DNA of 29,744 nucleotides from Coneutiohabitans thermophilus (GCA_034505235.1 JAPDQY010000066.1:1-29744), one strand, 5' to 3'. Numbered from the stretch's first letter, positions 1 through 9,241 are shown. The notes: a model not told the origin generated them from the letters alone. Numbers and translations are program-made.

Positions 1-525
1 AGTTACAAATATGCTGACTGACACTGCGCTTTCGCGAGCAAGCCCGCTCCCACATTTTGAGCTTCACAGGGTTTGAGAACGGGGGGGGTCAGGCCAAGCC
101 GGACTCCACCAGCAACGCTTCCAACCCCATCAAATCCGGCACCTTCGCCACATGCTCCCCCACCTGCACCGCCGCCAGCTCCAGCGGGCACAGCGGCACG
201 TCCACGTAACTCAGCTGGCTATCGAGTTTGTACGACCGTGGAATGCCCTGGATCACCAACGCAATGAACTTCAACGTCGGCCGCCCGCCCAGGGCATTGA
301 GCACCACAATGCGCGAGCGCTCACCGGTGACGGCAGCTTCACCGCACACCGCTTCAAAGCTGATCAGCGGCAGTTGTTGATCCCGCCAGGTCACTTGTCG
401 CAAGTACCACGGTGGCGCGTCGCTGGCCGGCTCGCCGCGCTGAAAGTCGATCAGCTCCGCGATGGCGACGTTGGGCAGTACCAGGTGGCGGTCAGCCAGA
501 GGCAACAGCAGGCCAGTCAGTTGAC
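1..525. other. Probable foreign (Pseudomonas) segment fused to the contig end
   Basis: The first ~525 bases differ in origin from the rest. They contain a repeat typical of intergenic regions in the Pseudomonas fluorescens group (31-54) and, on the minus strand, the end of a CheW-type gene with Pseudomonas-like sequence. At about 520-535 this reading frame runs directly into the middle of a GH38 mannosidase read on the opposite strand. Neither gene keeps its 5' end. A misassembly explains this more simply than recombination. The exact junction cannot be fixed by eye. Confidence 0.8.
31..54. repeat. Pseudomonas REP-like intergenic repeat
   Basis: The segment begins TTCGCGAGCAAGCCCGCTCC and ends CACA. 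Its reverse complement (TGTGGGAGCGGGCTTGCTCG followed by CGAA) is a very common extragenic repeat in fluorescent Pseudomonas genomes, recognised from memory. It lies 35 bases downstream of the CheW-like stop codon, where such repeats normally sit. Confidence 0.75.
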
Positions 526-526
526 T
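89..526 (-). CDS. chpC: CheW-like chemosensory adaptor (ChpC-type), 5' truncated by the junction
   Basis: This is the C-terminal ~145 residues of a CheW-domain protein. It begins around TSQLTGLLLPLADRHLVLPN and ends with LLVESGLA and a TGA stop at 91-89. CheW-like proteins link chemoreceptors to a CheA kinase in the cytoplasm. The version with LLLPLADR..LPNVAIAEL and PPWYLRQVTWRDQQLPL matches ChpC of the Pseudomonas Pil-Chp twitching-motility system as I remember it; the precise paralogue is less certain than the CheW family. The frame stays open upstream to 721, but that extension is antisense to the mannosidase and is not part of this protein. The start and first residues are missing. It has no chemotaxis neighbours here, which fits a foreign fragment. 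Confidence 0.75.
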   Translation of the reverse strand, partial: SQLTGLLLPLADRHLVLPNVAIAELIDFQRGEPASDAPPWYLRQVTWRDQQLPLISFEAVCGEAAVTGERSRIVVLNALGGRPTLKFIALVIQGIPRSYKLDSQLSYVDVPLCPLELAAVQVGEHVAKVPDLMGLEALLVESGLA

Positions 527-529
527 GGT

Positions 530-2320
530 GCCGAAAGTTTTGCCGGATTTCTGCAGCAAGCTTGGAAGGCGCTGCTCAAGAACCATCCGCATGATTCGAT
601 TTGTGGTTGCAGCATCGACCAGGTGCATCGCGACATGCAGCCGCGTTTCGAGGAAGCGCGGCAAATCGGCCGGCTGGCGCTGGCTGCCGGTCTTGACGCA
701 CTGACCGGCCGTGTCAAGCACGAGTCGCGGCCAACGGTGGTGACGGTGAACACGCTGGCGTTTGCACGCTCCGCGGTGGTGCGCTCACTCGTCCTGCTGC
801 CGCCGCAGCGGCCGGCAAAAGACCTGACCCTGGTCGATGCCAACGGTGAAGCGGTGCCCACGCACATCCTCAAGGTGCGCACGCTGCGGTCACAACCCGG
901 CTACAGCCTGCCCCAGGCGTTTCTGGCGGTGAGCACCGGCCCGGGTTCCGAGGTGCGGCCGCTGGATTACGCGGCCAAACGCGCACAGCTCGAGCGCGAC
1001 ATTGCCAACTTCGGCCTCACCACTCTGACCGCGGACAAACCCTGGCGCGCCATCGAGCTGGAGTATTTGGTCGAGCATGCGCCCGCGCTGGGCTATCGCG
1101 CGCTGACGCTGGTGCCCCGGGCCACGGTCAAACCGCCGGACAGCGTCATTGTGCGCGGCAACGTCGTGGAGAACAAGTTTCTGCGCGTGAAATTTGCCAG
1201 TGACGGCAGTTTCGATCTTTATCACAAAGCCACGAAAAGGGAGTACCGCAACCTGAATGTGCTGGAAGACGCCGCGGATCTCGGGGATGAATATGACTAT
1301 TCCCCCGCTCCCAAAGACAAGGGCATCTGGAGCCGCAACCAGCGCGGCAAAATGAAGATCACGCATCGCTCGCCGCTGGCGGTGGCCGTCGAGATCGACA
1401 CCACGCTGCGGTTGCCCGTGAGTTATGACCGCGCCCGCAAGCGCCGTCACGCCAACACCGTGCGCTGCCCGGTGCATTGGAAATTCACCGTGACCGCTGC
1501 CACGCCCTGGGTTGAAGTCGAGCTGGCCTTCACCAACCTGGCGCGCGATCATCGTCTGCGCGTGCGCGTGCCCGCGGGGATCCCGGCACAACATACCCTC
1601 ACGGGACAGGCTTTTTGTACGGTGCCGCGCCCGCTCAAGCAGCCGGCCGGCAAAGACTGGCGCCAGGCTCCCGCGCCCACCGTGCCCATGCAGGGCTTCT
1701 GCGCGGTCGAAGATCAGCGTCGCGGTCTGGCAGTGCTGGTGCACGGGCTGTACGAGTACGAAGCGATGAAAAGCAGGGGCGGCGTGGAACTGGCCCTGAC
1801 ACTGCTGCGTGCCGTGGGCTGGTTGTCGCGCGATGATCTGACGACGCGCCGCGGTCATGCCGGTCCGTTCTATGCCACACCTGAAGCCCAATGTCAGGGG
1901 CTGCAGACCTTCCATTATGCGATTTTCCCCTATGCCGGCACGGCGGAGAAGCTCAATCTCGCCAACGTGGCGGAATCCTATCGTGTGCCGCTGCTGGAGG
2001 AACAATGCAGCGGCGCGGGCGGCAACCTGCCGGCACAGTTTTCCCTGCTGCAGTGCGAGCCGGCCTGTCTGACCATCACCGCGATCAAACGCTGCGAGCA
2101 GCGCAACACCACCATCGTGCGGCTCTACAATGCTTCGACCGAGCGTGTGCGCGGTCAGCTCGCATGGGGTCTGCCCATCGCGCATGCCTGGCGGGTCAAT
2201 CTCGCCGAAGAGCGACTGGAGGAGATCGCGGTTCTCGCGAAATCGCGCGTCGAGCTGGATATTCCCGCTTGGCGCATTGTGACGCTCGAACTGGAGGCAG
2301 GCAGGAAGATCGCCGGCTGA
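530..2320 (+). CDS. Alpha-mannosidase, GH38, 5' end missing
   Basis: This is the C-terminal ~596 residues of a glycoside hydrolase family 38 alpha-mannosidase. Family members remove alpha-linked mannose through a Zn-dependent retaining mechanism. The recognisable start is the end of the helical middle domain, with FLQQAWKALLKNHPHDSICG (about 545-604) followed by CSIDQVHRDM. The beta-sandwich C-terminal domains follow, with LRVKFASDGSFDLYHKATKR and a late QGFCAVED segment. The N-terminal (beta/alpha) catalytic domain with its Asp nucleophile is absent because the sequence switches to the Pseudomonas segment near 525. The frame is open upstream to 152, but those residues are antisense to the CheW gene and are not homologous to GH38. 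The full-length family is roughly 850-1050 residues. An alcohol dehydrogenase gene follows 270 bases downstream on the same strand. Confidence 0.92.
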   Translation, partial: AESFAGFLQQAWKALLKNHPHDSICGCSIDQVHRDMQPRFEEARQIGRLALAAGLDALTGRVKHESRPTVVTVNTLAFARSAVVRSLVLLPPQRPAKDLTLVDANGEAVPTHILKVRTLRSQPGYSLPQAFLAVSTGPGSEVRPLDYAAKRAQLERDIANFGLTTLTADKPWRAIELEYLVEHAPALGYRALTLVPRATVKPPDSVIVRGNVVENKFLRVKFASDGSFDLYHKATKREYRNLNVLEDAADLGDEYDYSPAPKDKGIWSRNQRGKMKITHRSPLAVAVEIDTTLRLPVSYDRARKRRHANTVRCPVHWKFTVTAATPWVEVELAFTNLARDHRLRVRVPAGIPAQHTLTGQAFCTVPRPLKQPAGKDWRQAPAPTVPMQGFCAVEDQRRGLAVLVHGLYEYEAMKSRGGVELALTLLRAVGWLSRDDLTTRRGHAGPFYATPEAQCQGLQTFHYAIFPYAGTAEKLNLANVAESYRVPLLEEQCSGAGGNLPAQFSLLQCEPACLTITAIKRCEQRNTTIVRLYNASTERVRGQLAWGLPIAHAWRVNLAEERLEEIAVLAKSRVELDIPAWRIVTLELEAGRKIAG

Positions 2321-2590
2321 GAAAGCTGATGCCGGTGAGCACCGCGGAGTGTCGTCGCGCGGCGGTCGCTTGCCTACAATCCTCGTCTTCAGCGGCAACG
2401 AGCATCAGCAGGCGCGAACGTTGGAGCTGAGGTCCCGGTGATGGCCCCGCTGTTGTCAAGCCTGTGTGAGCCATCACGCCGTTGGAGGTTTGGGAAAGTT
2501 CGGGGCGGCCGAGGGCGAGGCATCGGAAGGACGTGCACCATTTGAAAAACTGCGCGCAGGCGTAAAGCGTTTTCCATCCAAGCAACGGCC

Positions 2591-3724
2591 ATGATCACCA
2601 CCTTCTCCTTTCCCACCAAAATCATTTTCGGGCCCGGTGCCATCAGCCGGTTCGAAGCAGCGCTCACTGAACTGGGTGGCGTGCGGCCGCTGATCGTGAC
2701 GGACAAAGGCCTGGTGGCGAGCGGCATCATCAAACAAGTCATCGTGCCGCTCAAAAAAGCCGGGCTGGAGTTCAGCGTGTTCGATGAAGTCGTCTCGAAT
2801 CCGATAGAAGACAACATGCAGGCCGGGGTCGCGCGTTTTCAGCAGGAGAAGTGTGACATGATCATTGGCCTGGGTGGCGGCTCCCCGCTGGATGCTGCCA
2901 AAGTCATTGGCTTGCTGGCCACGCATCCGCCGCCGTTGGCGCACTACGACGAAAAACGCGAAGGCTGGCAGCATGTCCGTCCGGTGTTGCCGCCACTGCT
3001 CGCCATTCCCACCACCGCCGGCAGCGGCAGCGAGGCGAGCCCCAGCGCGGAGATCACCCTCAACGCCACCGGGCGCAAGACAGTGATTGCCTCACCCCAT
3101 CTCATGCCGCGCCTGGCGATCTGCGACCCCGAACTGACGCTCAAGCTGCCGCCCCACCTCACCGCCGCCACCGGCATGGACGCGCTCACGCATTGTCTGG
3201 AAGCTTATGTTGCCCGCGGTTATCATCCCTTGTGTGACGGCATTGCGCTGCAGGGCTTGCGCCTGATCGCCGGCAGCCTGTTGCGTGCGGTGCATTACGG
3301 TGACGATGTGGCGGCACGCACGGACATGATGATGGCTGCGCTCATGGGCGCAGTGGCCTCGCAAAAAGGGCGGGGGGTGTGTCAGGCGCTGGCGCATTCA
3401 CTCTCTGCCATCGCGGGGTTGTCTCACGGGCTGGCAAACGCCATCATGCTGCCCCGGGTGCTGGACTTCAATCAGAACGCAGCACCGGAACGGTTTGCGG
3501 AGATGGCTGCTGCACTGGAGGCCAGGAAAGAGGAGTCGGTCAGTCTCACCGTCAAACGCCTGAACAAATTTGCCGGCATTCCTGAAAAGCTCTCCGCCGT
3601 GGGGGTGAAAGCCGAACAAATTCCGGCATTGGTTGAGCAAGCCTTTGAGGATGCTGCGCACCGGCTCAATCCCCGGCCGGTGACGAAGGAAGATTTGCGC
3701 GCCTTGTACGAGATGGCGCTTTAG
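2591..3724 (+). CDS. Iron-containing alcohol dehydrogenase
   Basis: A 377-residue group III (Fe-dependent) alcohol dehydrogenase, complete and of normal length, cytoplasmic. The family reduces aldehydes/ketones or oxidises alcohols with NAD(P). The N-terminal Rossmann-like domain shows FPTKIIFGPGA at residue 7 and the dinucleotide-binding GLGGGSPLDAAK (93-104), followed by PTTAGSGSE (140-148). The four metal ligands are all present: Asp197 and His201 in GMDALTHCLEAY, His269 in CQALAHSLSA and His279 in LSHGLANAIMLP. The ATG at 2591 begins MITTFSFPTKI, as expected for the family; there is no clear Shine-Dalgarno sequence. Substrate cannot be inferred. The upstream 270-base gap and downstream 266-base gap suggest its own transcript. 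Confidence 0.95.
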   Translation: MITTFSFPTKIIFGPGAISRFEAALTELGGVRPLIVTDKGLVASGIIKQVIVPLKKAGLEFSVFDEVVSNPIEDNMQAGVARFQQEKCDMIIGLGGGSPLDAAKVIGLLATHPPPLAHYDEKREGWQHVRPVLPPLLAIPTTAGSGSEASPSAEITLNATGRKTVIASPHLMPRLAICDPELTLKLPPHLTAATGMDALTHCLEAYVARGYHPLCDGIALQGLRLIAGSLLRAVHYGDDVAARTDMMMAALMGAVASQKGRGVCQALAHSLSAIAGLSHGLANAIMLPRVLDFNQNAAPERFAEMAAALEARKEESVSLTVKRLNKFAGIPEKLSAVGVKAEQIPALVEQAFEDAAHRLNPRPVTKEDLRALYEMAL

Positions 3725-3990
3725 AAGCCGGCTGTTCATGAAACCCCGCTTGTGAAATTGGCGGAAAACACGCTCCTGCTCTCCAACGCCACCGTCCTGG
3801 CTTGGCCTTTCCGGTTCATTGTCCGATGTTCAATAAGGTACACAATCCTCAGGGCAAGCTGATATCGATTCATGTCCATGCGTTATCCCTTTACAAATCA
3901 ATGAGCCGATTCTGCCGCCATGCAGCCCTGTCAAGGCGGCATGGGGGTTGCATAGTGGGCAGTTGGTTAACTGGCTCTCAAGAATTGCTC

Positions 3991-5526
3991 ATGTCCCTGT
4001 TCACAAGACATCGCTGGATGGTCGGGCTGCTGCTCATCCCTTGCCTGGCGGGCGCAGCGTTCACGCAAACCGAAATCGGCCTGCGCGGCGAGCTGGAAAA
4101 GCTCAAAGCCCTGCTCGAAACCGCACGCGAGGTGGTGCAGACTTTTGGTAACGAAGAAGCCCGCAAGCTGCTGGCTGACGCCGAGATGCTACGCCAGAAA
4201 GCCGAGCAGGCTTTTGCAGAGCGCCGTTGGCGCGAAGCCAACCTGCGGCTGATGGAGGCACGCCGACTGGCGGAAGCGGCGATGGAGCTGGCTTTGCGGG
4301 CGCCGGTGCAACGTCTGCGCACCCAGCTCGAGGAACTCATGCGGCGGGCGGAGAGTGAAGTGATCGGCAGTGGCAACCGCGAGGCCGAGCGGCTGGTGCA
4401 GGAGGCCCGCAGGAATCAGCAGCTCGGTGAACGCGCCCTGCTGAACCGCAGCATCCGCGGGGTGGAGCATTTTCGCCTGGCGATTACCCTGCTTGAACGT
4501 GCCCTCAAGCTGGTGCAAGGCTCAACCGGGCCCAGTCTGCCGGGTGAGCGTGCCGAACGCGCGCGGCAATACCTTACGGAGCTGGCACAACGGGCGCAGG
4601 AAGGTTTGGAACAATGCCGCCGGCCACTCGCCCGACAGGTTTATGAGCAGGCGCTGCAGCAAGGCCGTCTGGCGGAGGAGGCTTTTCATCGGGGCGAGTT
4701 TCTGCGTGCCGAGAAATTTTTCAATGGTGCCACACGTTTGTTGCTGCGCGTCATCGATCTGTGCCCGGCCACCGGGCAGGCGCTTGATGCCGAGCGGCTG
4801 CGCCGCGAGTTGCAAGCGCTGCGCGATGCCCTGGCGACTGCCGAGAGTCAGATCACGAGCGTAAGCTCCCGTCCGGGGGCGGCGGTGCTGCTCGACCAGG
4901 CCCGCAAACTCAGCCGCGAAGCCGAAGAGGCACTCAACCAACAGCGTTATCAGCAAGCCAGTCGTTTCATCGTCAACGGTCACAATTTGATCGCCCTGGC
5001 CACGCGCAGTGGCAACGTGCCGGCCGCCGACTTTAAAAGGCAATGCGAAAGCGAAGTGGCGCAGTTGCAGCAGGAGTTGGAGACGGTTGCGGCAGAGCGT
5101 GAGGCGGTGGCGAATGAGGAAGTCCATGTTCTGATTGACTTGTCCCGCCGGGCAACTGCAAGCGCGGGGAGAATTTGTCAGTGGCCACGGCAGACCCTGC
5201 GTTCCGTCGCGGCTTTTCGTCTGATGGTGCGTCTTGCCGAACAGTTCCTGGTGCAGGCGGAAGCGCTGGTGCAAAGCACGGCCGCTGCTCCGCCCAACCG
5301 CGGGATCCTGGGCCAGCGCCTGCAAGAGTTGGACGCCACACTGAGTGAGGTGAGTAAAAATTTGCAGGGCGATGAGTCGGGCTTTGCACAGATTCTGGTG
5401 GATCAGGCCACGGAAATGCGGCGACGCGCCCGGGCTGCCTATGAGGCGGGTCAGCTTCACGTCGCAGCCGAAACCACCGCCCTGGCTTTCGATTTGTTGC
5501 GGGAGGCGCTCAAACTCGCGGAATAG
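3991..5526 (+). CDS. Secreted alpha-helical repeat protein, function unknown
   Basis: A 511-residue protein with no recognised family. I chose the ATG at 3991 because it opens a standard signal peptide (MSLFTRHRWMVGLLLIPCLA, then GAAFTQ). The frame is open to 3802, but the extra 63 residues look like untranslated DNA. The mature protein is almost wholly helical. It is rich in Glu, Arg, Leu, Ala and Gln, and segments of the form AEEAFHRGEFLRAEKFFNGA and AEEALNQQRYQQASRFIVNG recur at intervals of roughly 90-100 residues. This is TPR/coiled-coil-like, with each unit ending in a residue run such as A..LLL..I or A..L...A. It is likely periplasmic or surface-associated. It precedes another secreted protein on the same strand but 541 bases separate them, so co-transcription is not obvious. 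Confidence 0.85.
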   Translation: MSLFTRHRWMVGLLLIPCLAGAAFTQTEIGLRGELEKLKALLETAREVVQTFGNEEARKLLADAEMLRQKAEQAFAERRWREANLRLMEARRLAEAAMELALRAPVQRLRTQLEELMRRAESEVIGSGNREAERLVQEARRNQQLGERALLNRSIRGVEHFRLAITLLERALKLVQGSTGPSLPGERAERARQYLTELAQRAQEGLEQCRRPLARQVYEQALQQGRLAEEAFHRGEFLRAEKFFNGATRLLLRVIDLCPATGQALDAERLRRELQALRDALATAESQITSVSSRPGAAVLLDQARKLSREAEEALNQQRYQQASRFIVNGHNLIALATRSGNVPAADFKRQCESEVAQLQQELETVAAEREAVANEEVHVLIDLSRRATASAGRICQWPRQTLRSVAAFRLMVRLAEQFLVQAEALVQSTAAAPPNRGILGQRLQELDATLSEVSKNLQGDESGFAQILVDQATEMRRRARAAYEAGQLHVAAETTALAFDLLREALKLAE

Positions 5527-6067
5527 CGCAAAGGCTTGGGCGTTTGCGCCGGCACTCCGGCTTTGTGTTTTGGAAATCCGGCTCCGCGGAGCGTGACATC
5601 CCGCGGTGTAAATGTTTTGCCACTTGCTGCGATTCCCCTCGGTCTCTTAAGAGTTGAATCTGTGTAGAGAGCAAAGATTTCTCCCACTGATAGAAAACCC
5701 GACGGATAAAATTTAACAGTTGGGTTCTGCCATCCGCTGGAGATTTTCTGTTGGGTGGTGGCTTGCCCACGTTGGGTGGCAAGCTCCCCGGCGGTTTTTT
5801 GAATGACCAAGTTCGCACCACCGTCAGGTGCGCGAAGATTCTGCAGCGCCAGCTTGCTGCCCGCCGGGTTTCACAAACTGCAATCCTGTGTGGCGAGGCA
5901 GAATGTAATTCCCCGGAAAAACCGTCGCAACGAGGAGGTGAGTGCAATTAGGGAAGAATGTGTGGGTGGTGGGAACATGTGGCGCAGCACGACGCACGCG
6001 CCATTCTCGCACGGTGGCAAGACCACCATTCAATCCCATTGCGGTATTCGTTGAGAAGGAGTTCATC
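5527..6067. other. 541-base intergenic region
   Basis: No convincing gene. It holds the weak terminator at 5548-5571, the perfect 12-base palindrome GCTCCGCGGAGC at 5581-5592, and a clear Shine-Dalgarno AAGGAG (6056-6061) six bases before the ATG of the next gene. The reading frames present have no recognisable protein-like composition. No good sigma70-type promoter is visible. Confidence 0.6.
5548..5571 (+). terminator. Weak intrinsic terminator candidate
   Basis: The short stem GCCGG-CACT-CCGGC at 5548-5561 is followed by TTTGTGTTTT, beginning 21 bases after the stop codon of the helical-repeat gene. The stem is only 5 bp and the T-tract is interrupted, so this is tentative. Confidence 0.35.
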
Positions 6068-9000
6068 ATGAGAGCATTACGAAATGCAGTTGTGCTTTTC
6101 CTGTTGGGGATGGCCACCGGCGCCCTGGCACAACGGGAACCGAAACTTGTGATCACGCCGCCCGAAGCCAGCCTGCAACCCGGTCAGGGCCAGCGTTTCG
6201 AAGCCGCCTTGTTTGATGCCGCCGGCCAGCATATTCGCATCATCAGTCTGCGGTGGCGTGTCGAACCGGATTCCCTCGGCAAAATCACCGATGACGGGTT
6301 CTTCATCGCCGGCCGCAATGCCGGTGCCGGTGCGGTGATCGCCGAGGCAAAAGCGGAGGGCTGGAATACGTTGTTCGTCGGCCGGGCGCAGGTCAAGATC
6401 GGCCGGCAGGATCCCTTGCGGGTGCGGGTGGTGGTCCGGCCGGAAATTGCCGTGGTGCCACCCGGTGAACAACAGCAATTCAAAGCTTTCGCCTTCGGCC
6501 CGGGTGGCGAGCCGCTTGCCATCAGCCGGGTTCGCTGGGAAGTCCGGCCGCCGGAGTTGGGCAAGATCGATGACCACGGCGTCTTCACCGCCGGTCGCGA
6601 AACGCGGCAGGGCGAGGTTGTCGCTTTCGTGGAAACCAGCGCGGGTGTGTTTCAAGGTGCGGCCAGGGTGATTGTGTCGGTACGGCCCAGCTCGGCAATC
6701 ACTGGCAAAGTGGTGGCGGAGGATGGGACGACCCCGCTGACCGGCATGGTCTGCGCCGAGCGGGTGGCCGATGGCCCCTGGCGCGGCGAGGCGCCTATTG
6801 CCGAGGATGGCAGTTACATTATTGGCAATCTCATGCCGGGCATCTATGTCCTGAAGGCCCAGGTGCGCGGTTTTCTGCCGGAGTTTTATGACAATGTCGA
6901 TCAGTTTGTTGAAGCCAAACCGGTGCAGCTTGCCGCGCATGATACTGCCAGCGGCATTGATTTCAGCCTGCGCCGCGGCGCGGGTATCGCCGGCTTGATC
7001 ACCGTGGAAGACGGAGGTACGCCGCTTGCCGGTGCTCATGTCTTCGCCTCGCGCGTGGTGCGGCCCGACCTCCGGCATCATGCTGTAAGCAACGATGACG
7101 GCACGTATCTGATCGAAAATTTGCCCGCGGGTTCCTACGCGGTGTTTGCCGAAGCCCCCGGTTATCGCGGAGAATTTTACGACAATGCCGGCAGCCTGCT
7201 GGAAGCAAAGTTGATCGCAGTCATGCCGCCGGCGACTGTCTCCGGAATTGACTTGGCCCTGGCGACCGCCAGCGCGATTCGCGGTCGCGTGGTGGATGCG
7301 ATCAGCGGGGCAGCGCTGGCAAAGGCGCAGGTCACGATTCAGCCCGCGCGCGGTCCGCAGCCCGGGCTGGTGGTTCGAACTGTGCTCACCGATGAAGAGG
7401 GCAATTACCTGGCGGGCGTGCCGCCGGGCTCCTATCTCGTCATGGCGCAGGCACGCGGCTATCATCCGGAGTTTTATGATGGTGTGCGTGAGCGCAGCCA
7501 GGCCACGCCCGTGACCGTCGAAGAAGGCAAGCACACTGCGGGCATCGATTTCAAGCTCGATCCGCTCAGCCGCATCAGCGGCAAGGTGACCGCTCAGGCC
7601 ACCGGCAATCCGTTGAGCGGGGCGTTGGTGCTGGCCTTCCGCGAGCGCCATGCCACCAACCCGGCCGGCGATCCTGGCCATCTGAACGGGCCATACGCTG
7701 CGCGCACGGATTCGAACGGCGTGTATCTCCTGGAAGGTTTGCCTGCGGGAAAATATTTTGTGATGGCGGAGGCGCACGGCTATCTCAATGAATTCTGGCA
7801 GGAAGCACCCGCGCTCGAGCAGGCAACGGCGGTCGAGGTTCCGGAAAGCGGCGAAATCACCGGCATTGATTTTACCCTGGAACAAGGCGGTGCGATCTCG
7901 GGACGCGTGGTGGCCAGCGCCGATGCCATGCCAATTCCCGGTGCCACGGTGCATGTCTGGTTGCTGGGCAGCAATTGGACAACACACAGCCAGACTGATC
8001 GTCAGGGCAATTATCGCGTGGCGGGTTTGCGCTCCGGCCAGTATGTCGTCTATGCGGAAGCCAAGGGCTTCAAGCCGCAGTTCTATGACGGCGTCGAAAC
8101 CCGCGATAACGCCAAGCCGGTTTCCGTCACCGCACCCAACGAAACCAGTGGCATTGACTTCAAGCTGGAAAAACTCGGCAATCTGCGCGGCGCCATCAGT
8201 GGCACCGTGACTGCAGAAGCGGACGGCAGTCCGATTGCACATGCCATTGTGCTTGCCATTCCCACCACACCGGGCGCCCCGGGGTTTGCGTGGACCGATG
8301 CCCTGGGTCAGTACACCGTACCCGGCCTGAAACCCGGAAAGTACATCGTGCTGGCGTGGGCGCGCCATTTCCTTTTGGAATTTTATGACAATGTGCGCCA
8401 TTGGCGGCAGGCCACGCCAGTTGCGGTTACAGAAGGGGCGGAAACCACCGGCATCAATTTCAGTCTGGCTGCCGGCCGGTCCGGACCGTACAGGATTGCC
8501 GGCCGTGTGACGCGCGGCAATTCCAGCGTGGGTGAAGGCTATGCCGCCGTCTTCGCCCTGGCGAATGGCGTCCCGGTTGCTTCCGCCGTTGCCGAAGCCA
8601 ACGGCACTTTCACGGTGGAGGACGTGCCGGCCGGTGACTACAAGCTGATGAGTTCAGGCCCGGGTGGCACGGCCTATTTCGGCGGCCCGGATGAGCAGCA
8701 TGCCGCCAACATCACGCTCGGCAATGGGGCCAGTGTCAGCAACGTGACCATCAACCTGCCGGCCACGCCGACGCACGTTGAGGAAGCGGCAAGCGTGCCG
8801 GTGACTTTCGCACTGCAACAGAACTATCCCAATCCCTTCAATCCGGAAACCATGATTCAGTATGAACTTCCCCAGCGGGTGGAAGTCACACTGAAGATCT
8901 TCAACGCCCTGGGCCAGGAAGTCCGCACGCTGGTGCAAAAAGTGCAGGAGCCGGGCGTTTATCGCGTGACGTGGGATGGCAGAGACAACCGTGGCGTGAC

Positions 9001-9079
9001 GCTGGGCGCCGGCATTTATCTTGTCCAGATGCAGGCCGGTGACTTCAAACTGACGCGCAAGATGGCGTTGGTGAAATAG
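6068..9079 (+). CDS. Secreted multidomain Ig / carboxypeptidase-regulatory-repeat protein with T9SS sorting domain
   Basis: A 1003-residue protein, probably exported and attached to or released from the cell surface. The ATG at 6068 is fixed by AAGGAG six bases upstream and by a signal peptide (MRALRNAVVLFLLGMATGAL, then AQ). The order is two bacterial Ig-like domains (about 25-115 and 118-205, both with W.V.P..LG.I...G.F.AG), then seven CarboxypepD_reg-like beta-sandwich repeats. The repeats start near residues 209, 305, 402, 501, 608, 708 and 809, and open with the pattern I.G.V. Six of them end with an FYD/FW motif (EFYDN, QFYDG, EFW) followed by SGIDF-type strands. The C-terminal domain (about 914-1003) has FALQQNYPNPFNPET, then FNALGQEVRTL and GAGIYLVQM, the type A T9SS/FlgD-like sorting module. 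No catalytic domain is visible, so a structural or binding role is likely. It converges on the transglycosylase gene. Confidence 0.9.
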   Translation: MRALRNAVVLFLLGMATGALAQREPKLVITPPEASLQPGQGQRFEAALFDAAGQHIRIISLRWRVEPDSLGKITDDGFFIAGRNAGAGAVIAEAKAEGWNTLFVGRAQVKIGRQDPLRVRVVVRPEIAVVPPGEQQQFKAFAFGPGGEPLAISRVRWEVRPPELGKIDDHGVFTAGRETRQGEVVAFVETSAGVFQGAARVIVSVRPSSAITGKVVAEDGTTPLTGMVCAERVADGPWRGEAPIAEDGSYIIGNLMPGIYVLKAQVRGFLPEFYDNVDQFVEAKPVQLAAHDTASGIDFSLRRGAGIAGLITVEDGGTPLAGAHVFASRVVRPDLRHHAVSNDDGTYLIENLPAGSYAVFAEAPGYRGEFYDNAGSLLEAKLIAVMPPATVSGIDLALATASAIRGRVVDAISGAALAKAQVTIQPARGPQPGLVVRTVLTDEEGNYLAGVPPGSYLVMAQARGYHPEFYDGVRERSQATPVTVEEGKHTAGIDFKLDPLSRISGKVTAQATGNPLSGALVLAFRERHATNPAGDPGHLNGPYAARTDSNGVYLLEGLPAGKYFVMAEAHGYLNEFWQEAPALEQATAVEVPESGEITGIDFTLEQGGAISGRVVASADAMPIPGATVHVWLLGSNWTTHSQTDRQGNYRVAGLRSGQYVVYAEAKGFKPQFYDGVETRDNAKPVSVTAPNETSGIDFKLEKLGNLRGAISGTVTAEADGSPIAHAIVLAIPTTPGAPGFAWTDALGQYTVPGLKPGKYIVLAWARHFLLEFYDNVRHWRQATPVAVTEGAETTGINFSLAAGRSGPYRIAGRVTRGNSSVGEGYAAVFALANGVPVASAVAEANGTFTVEDVPAGDYKLMSSGPGGTAYFGGPDEQHAANITLGNGASVSNVTINLPATPTHVEEAASVPVTFALQQNYPNPFNPETMIQYELPQRVEVTLKIFNALGQEVRTLVQKVQEPGVYRVTWDGRDNRGVTLGAGIYLVQMQAGDFKLTRKMALVK

Positions 9080-9116
9080 GGCCATCGGGCCTGAAAGAAA
9101 ATGCCGGAGAAAAATT

Positions 9117-9150
9117 GCCGGCACCGCGACAACTGCCGGCCGGTGCCGGC
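9117..9150. terminator. GC-rich hairpin after the multidomain gene
   Basis: The arms GCCGGCACCG (9117-9126) and CGGTGCCGGC (9141-9150) pair perfectly over 10 bp with a 14-base loop, starting 38 bases after the stop at 9079. There is no T-tract, so it could end transcription of the plus-strand gene only with help or could protect the 3' end. Confidence 0.4.
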
Positions 9151-9241
9151 CCTGCGGCGATACACCTGAAACTCAACAAAGCAGTGCAGCGATGGCCTCG
9201 GGAGTTGGCGGGCCCAAACCGGCCAGCGCGGCACGGACAGA

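Noticed and set aside
152..529. N-terminal 126 residues of the open frame that leads into the mannosidase
   Set aside because: They are antisense to the CheW-like gene, of low-complexity His/Gln/Arg composition, and do not resemble GH38. The open frame is a by-product of the chimeric junction.
527..721. Upstream extension of the CheW-like frame
   Set aside because: It is antisense to the mannosidase and has no CheW similarity.
2555..2590. Promoter TTGAAA...TAAAGC before the alcohol dehydrogenase gene
   Set aside because: The spacer is only 15 bases and the -10 match is poor.
5939..6054. Short open frame with GAGGAG directly before a GTG, ending 13 bases before the multidomain gene
   Set aside because: The spacing between the purine run and GTG is zero and the 38-residue product has no features. 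A leader peptide cannot be excluded but is not supported.
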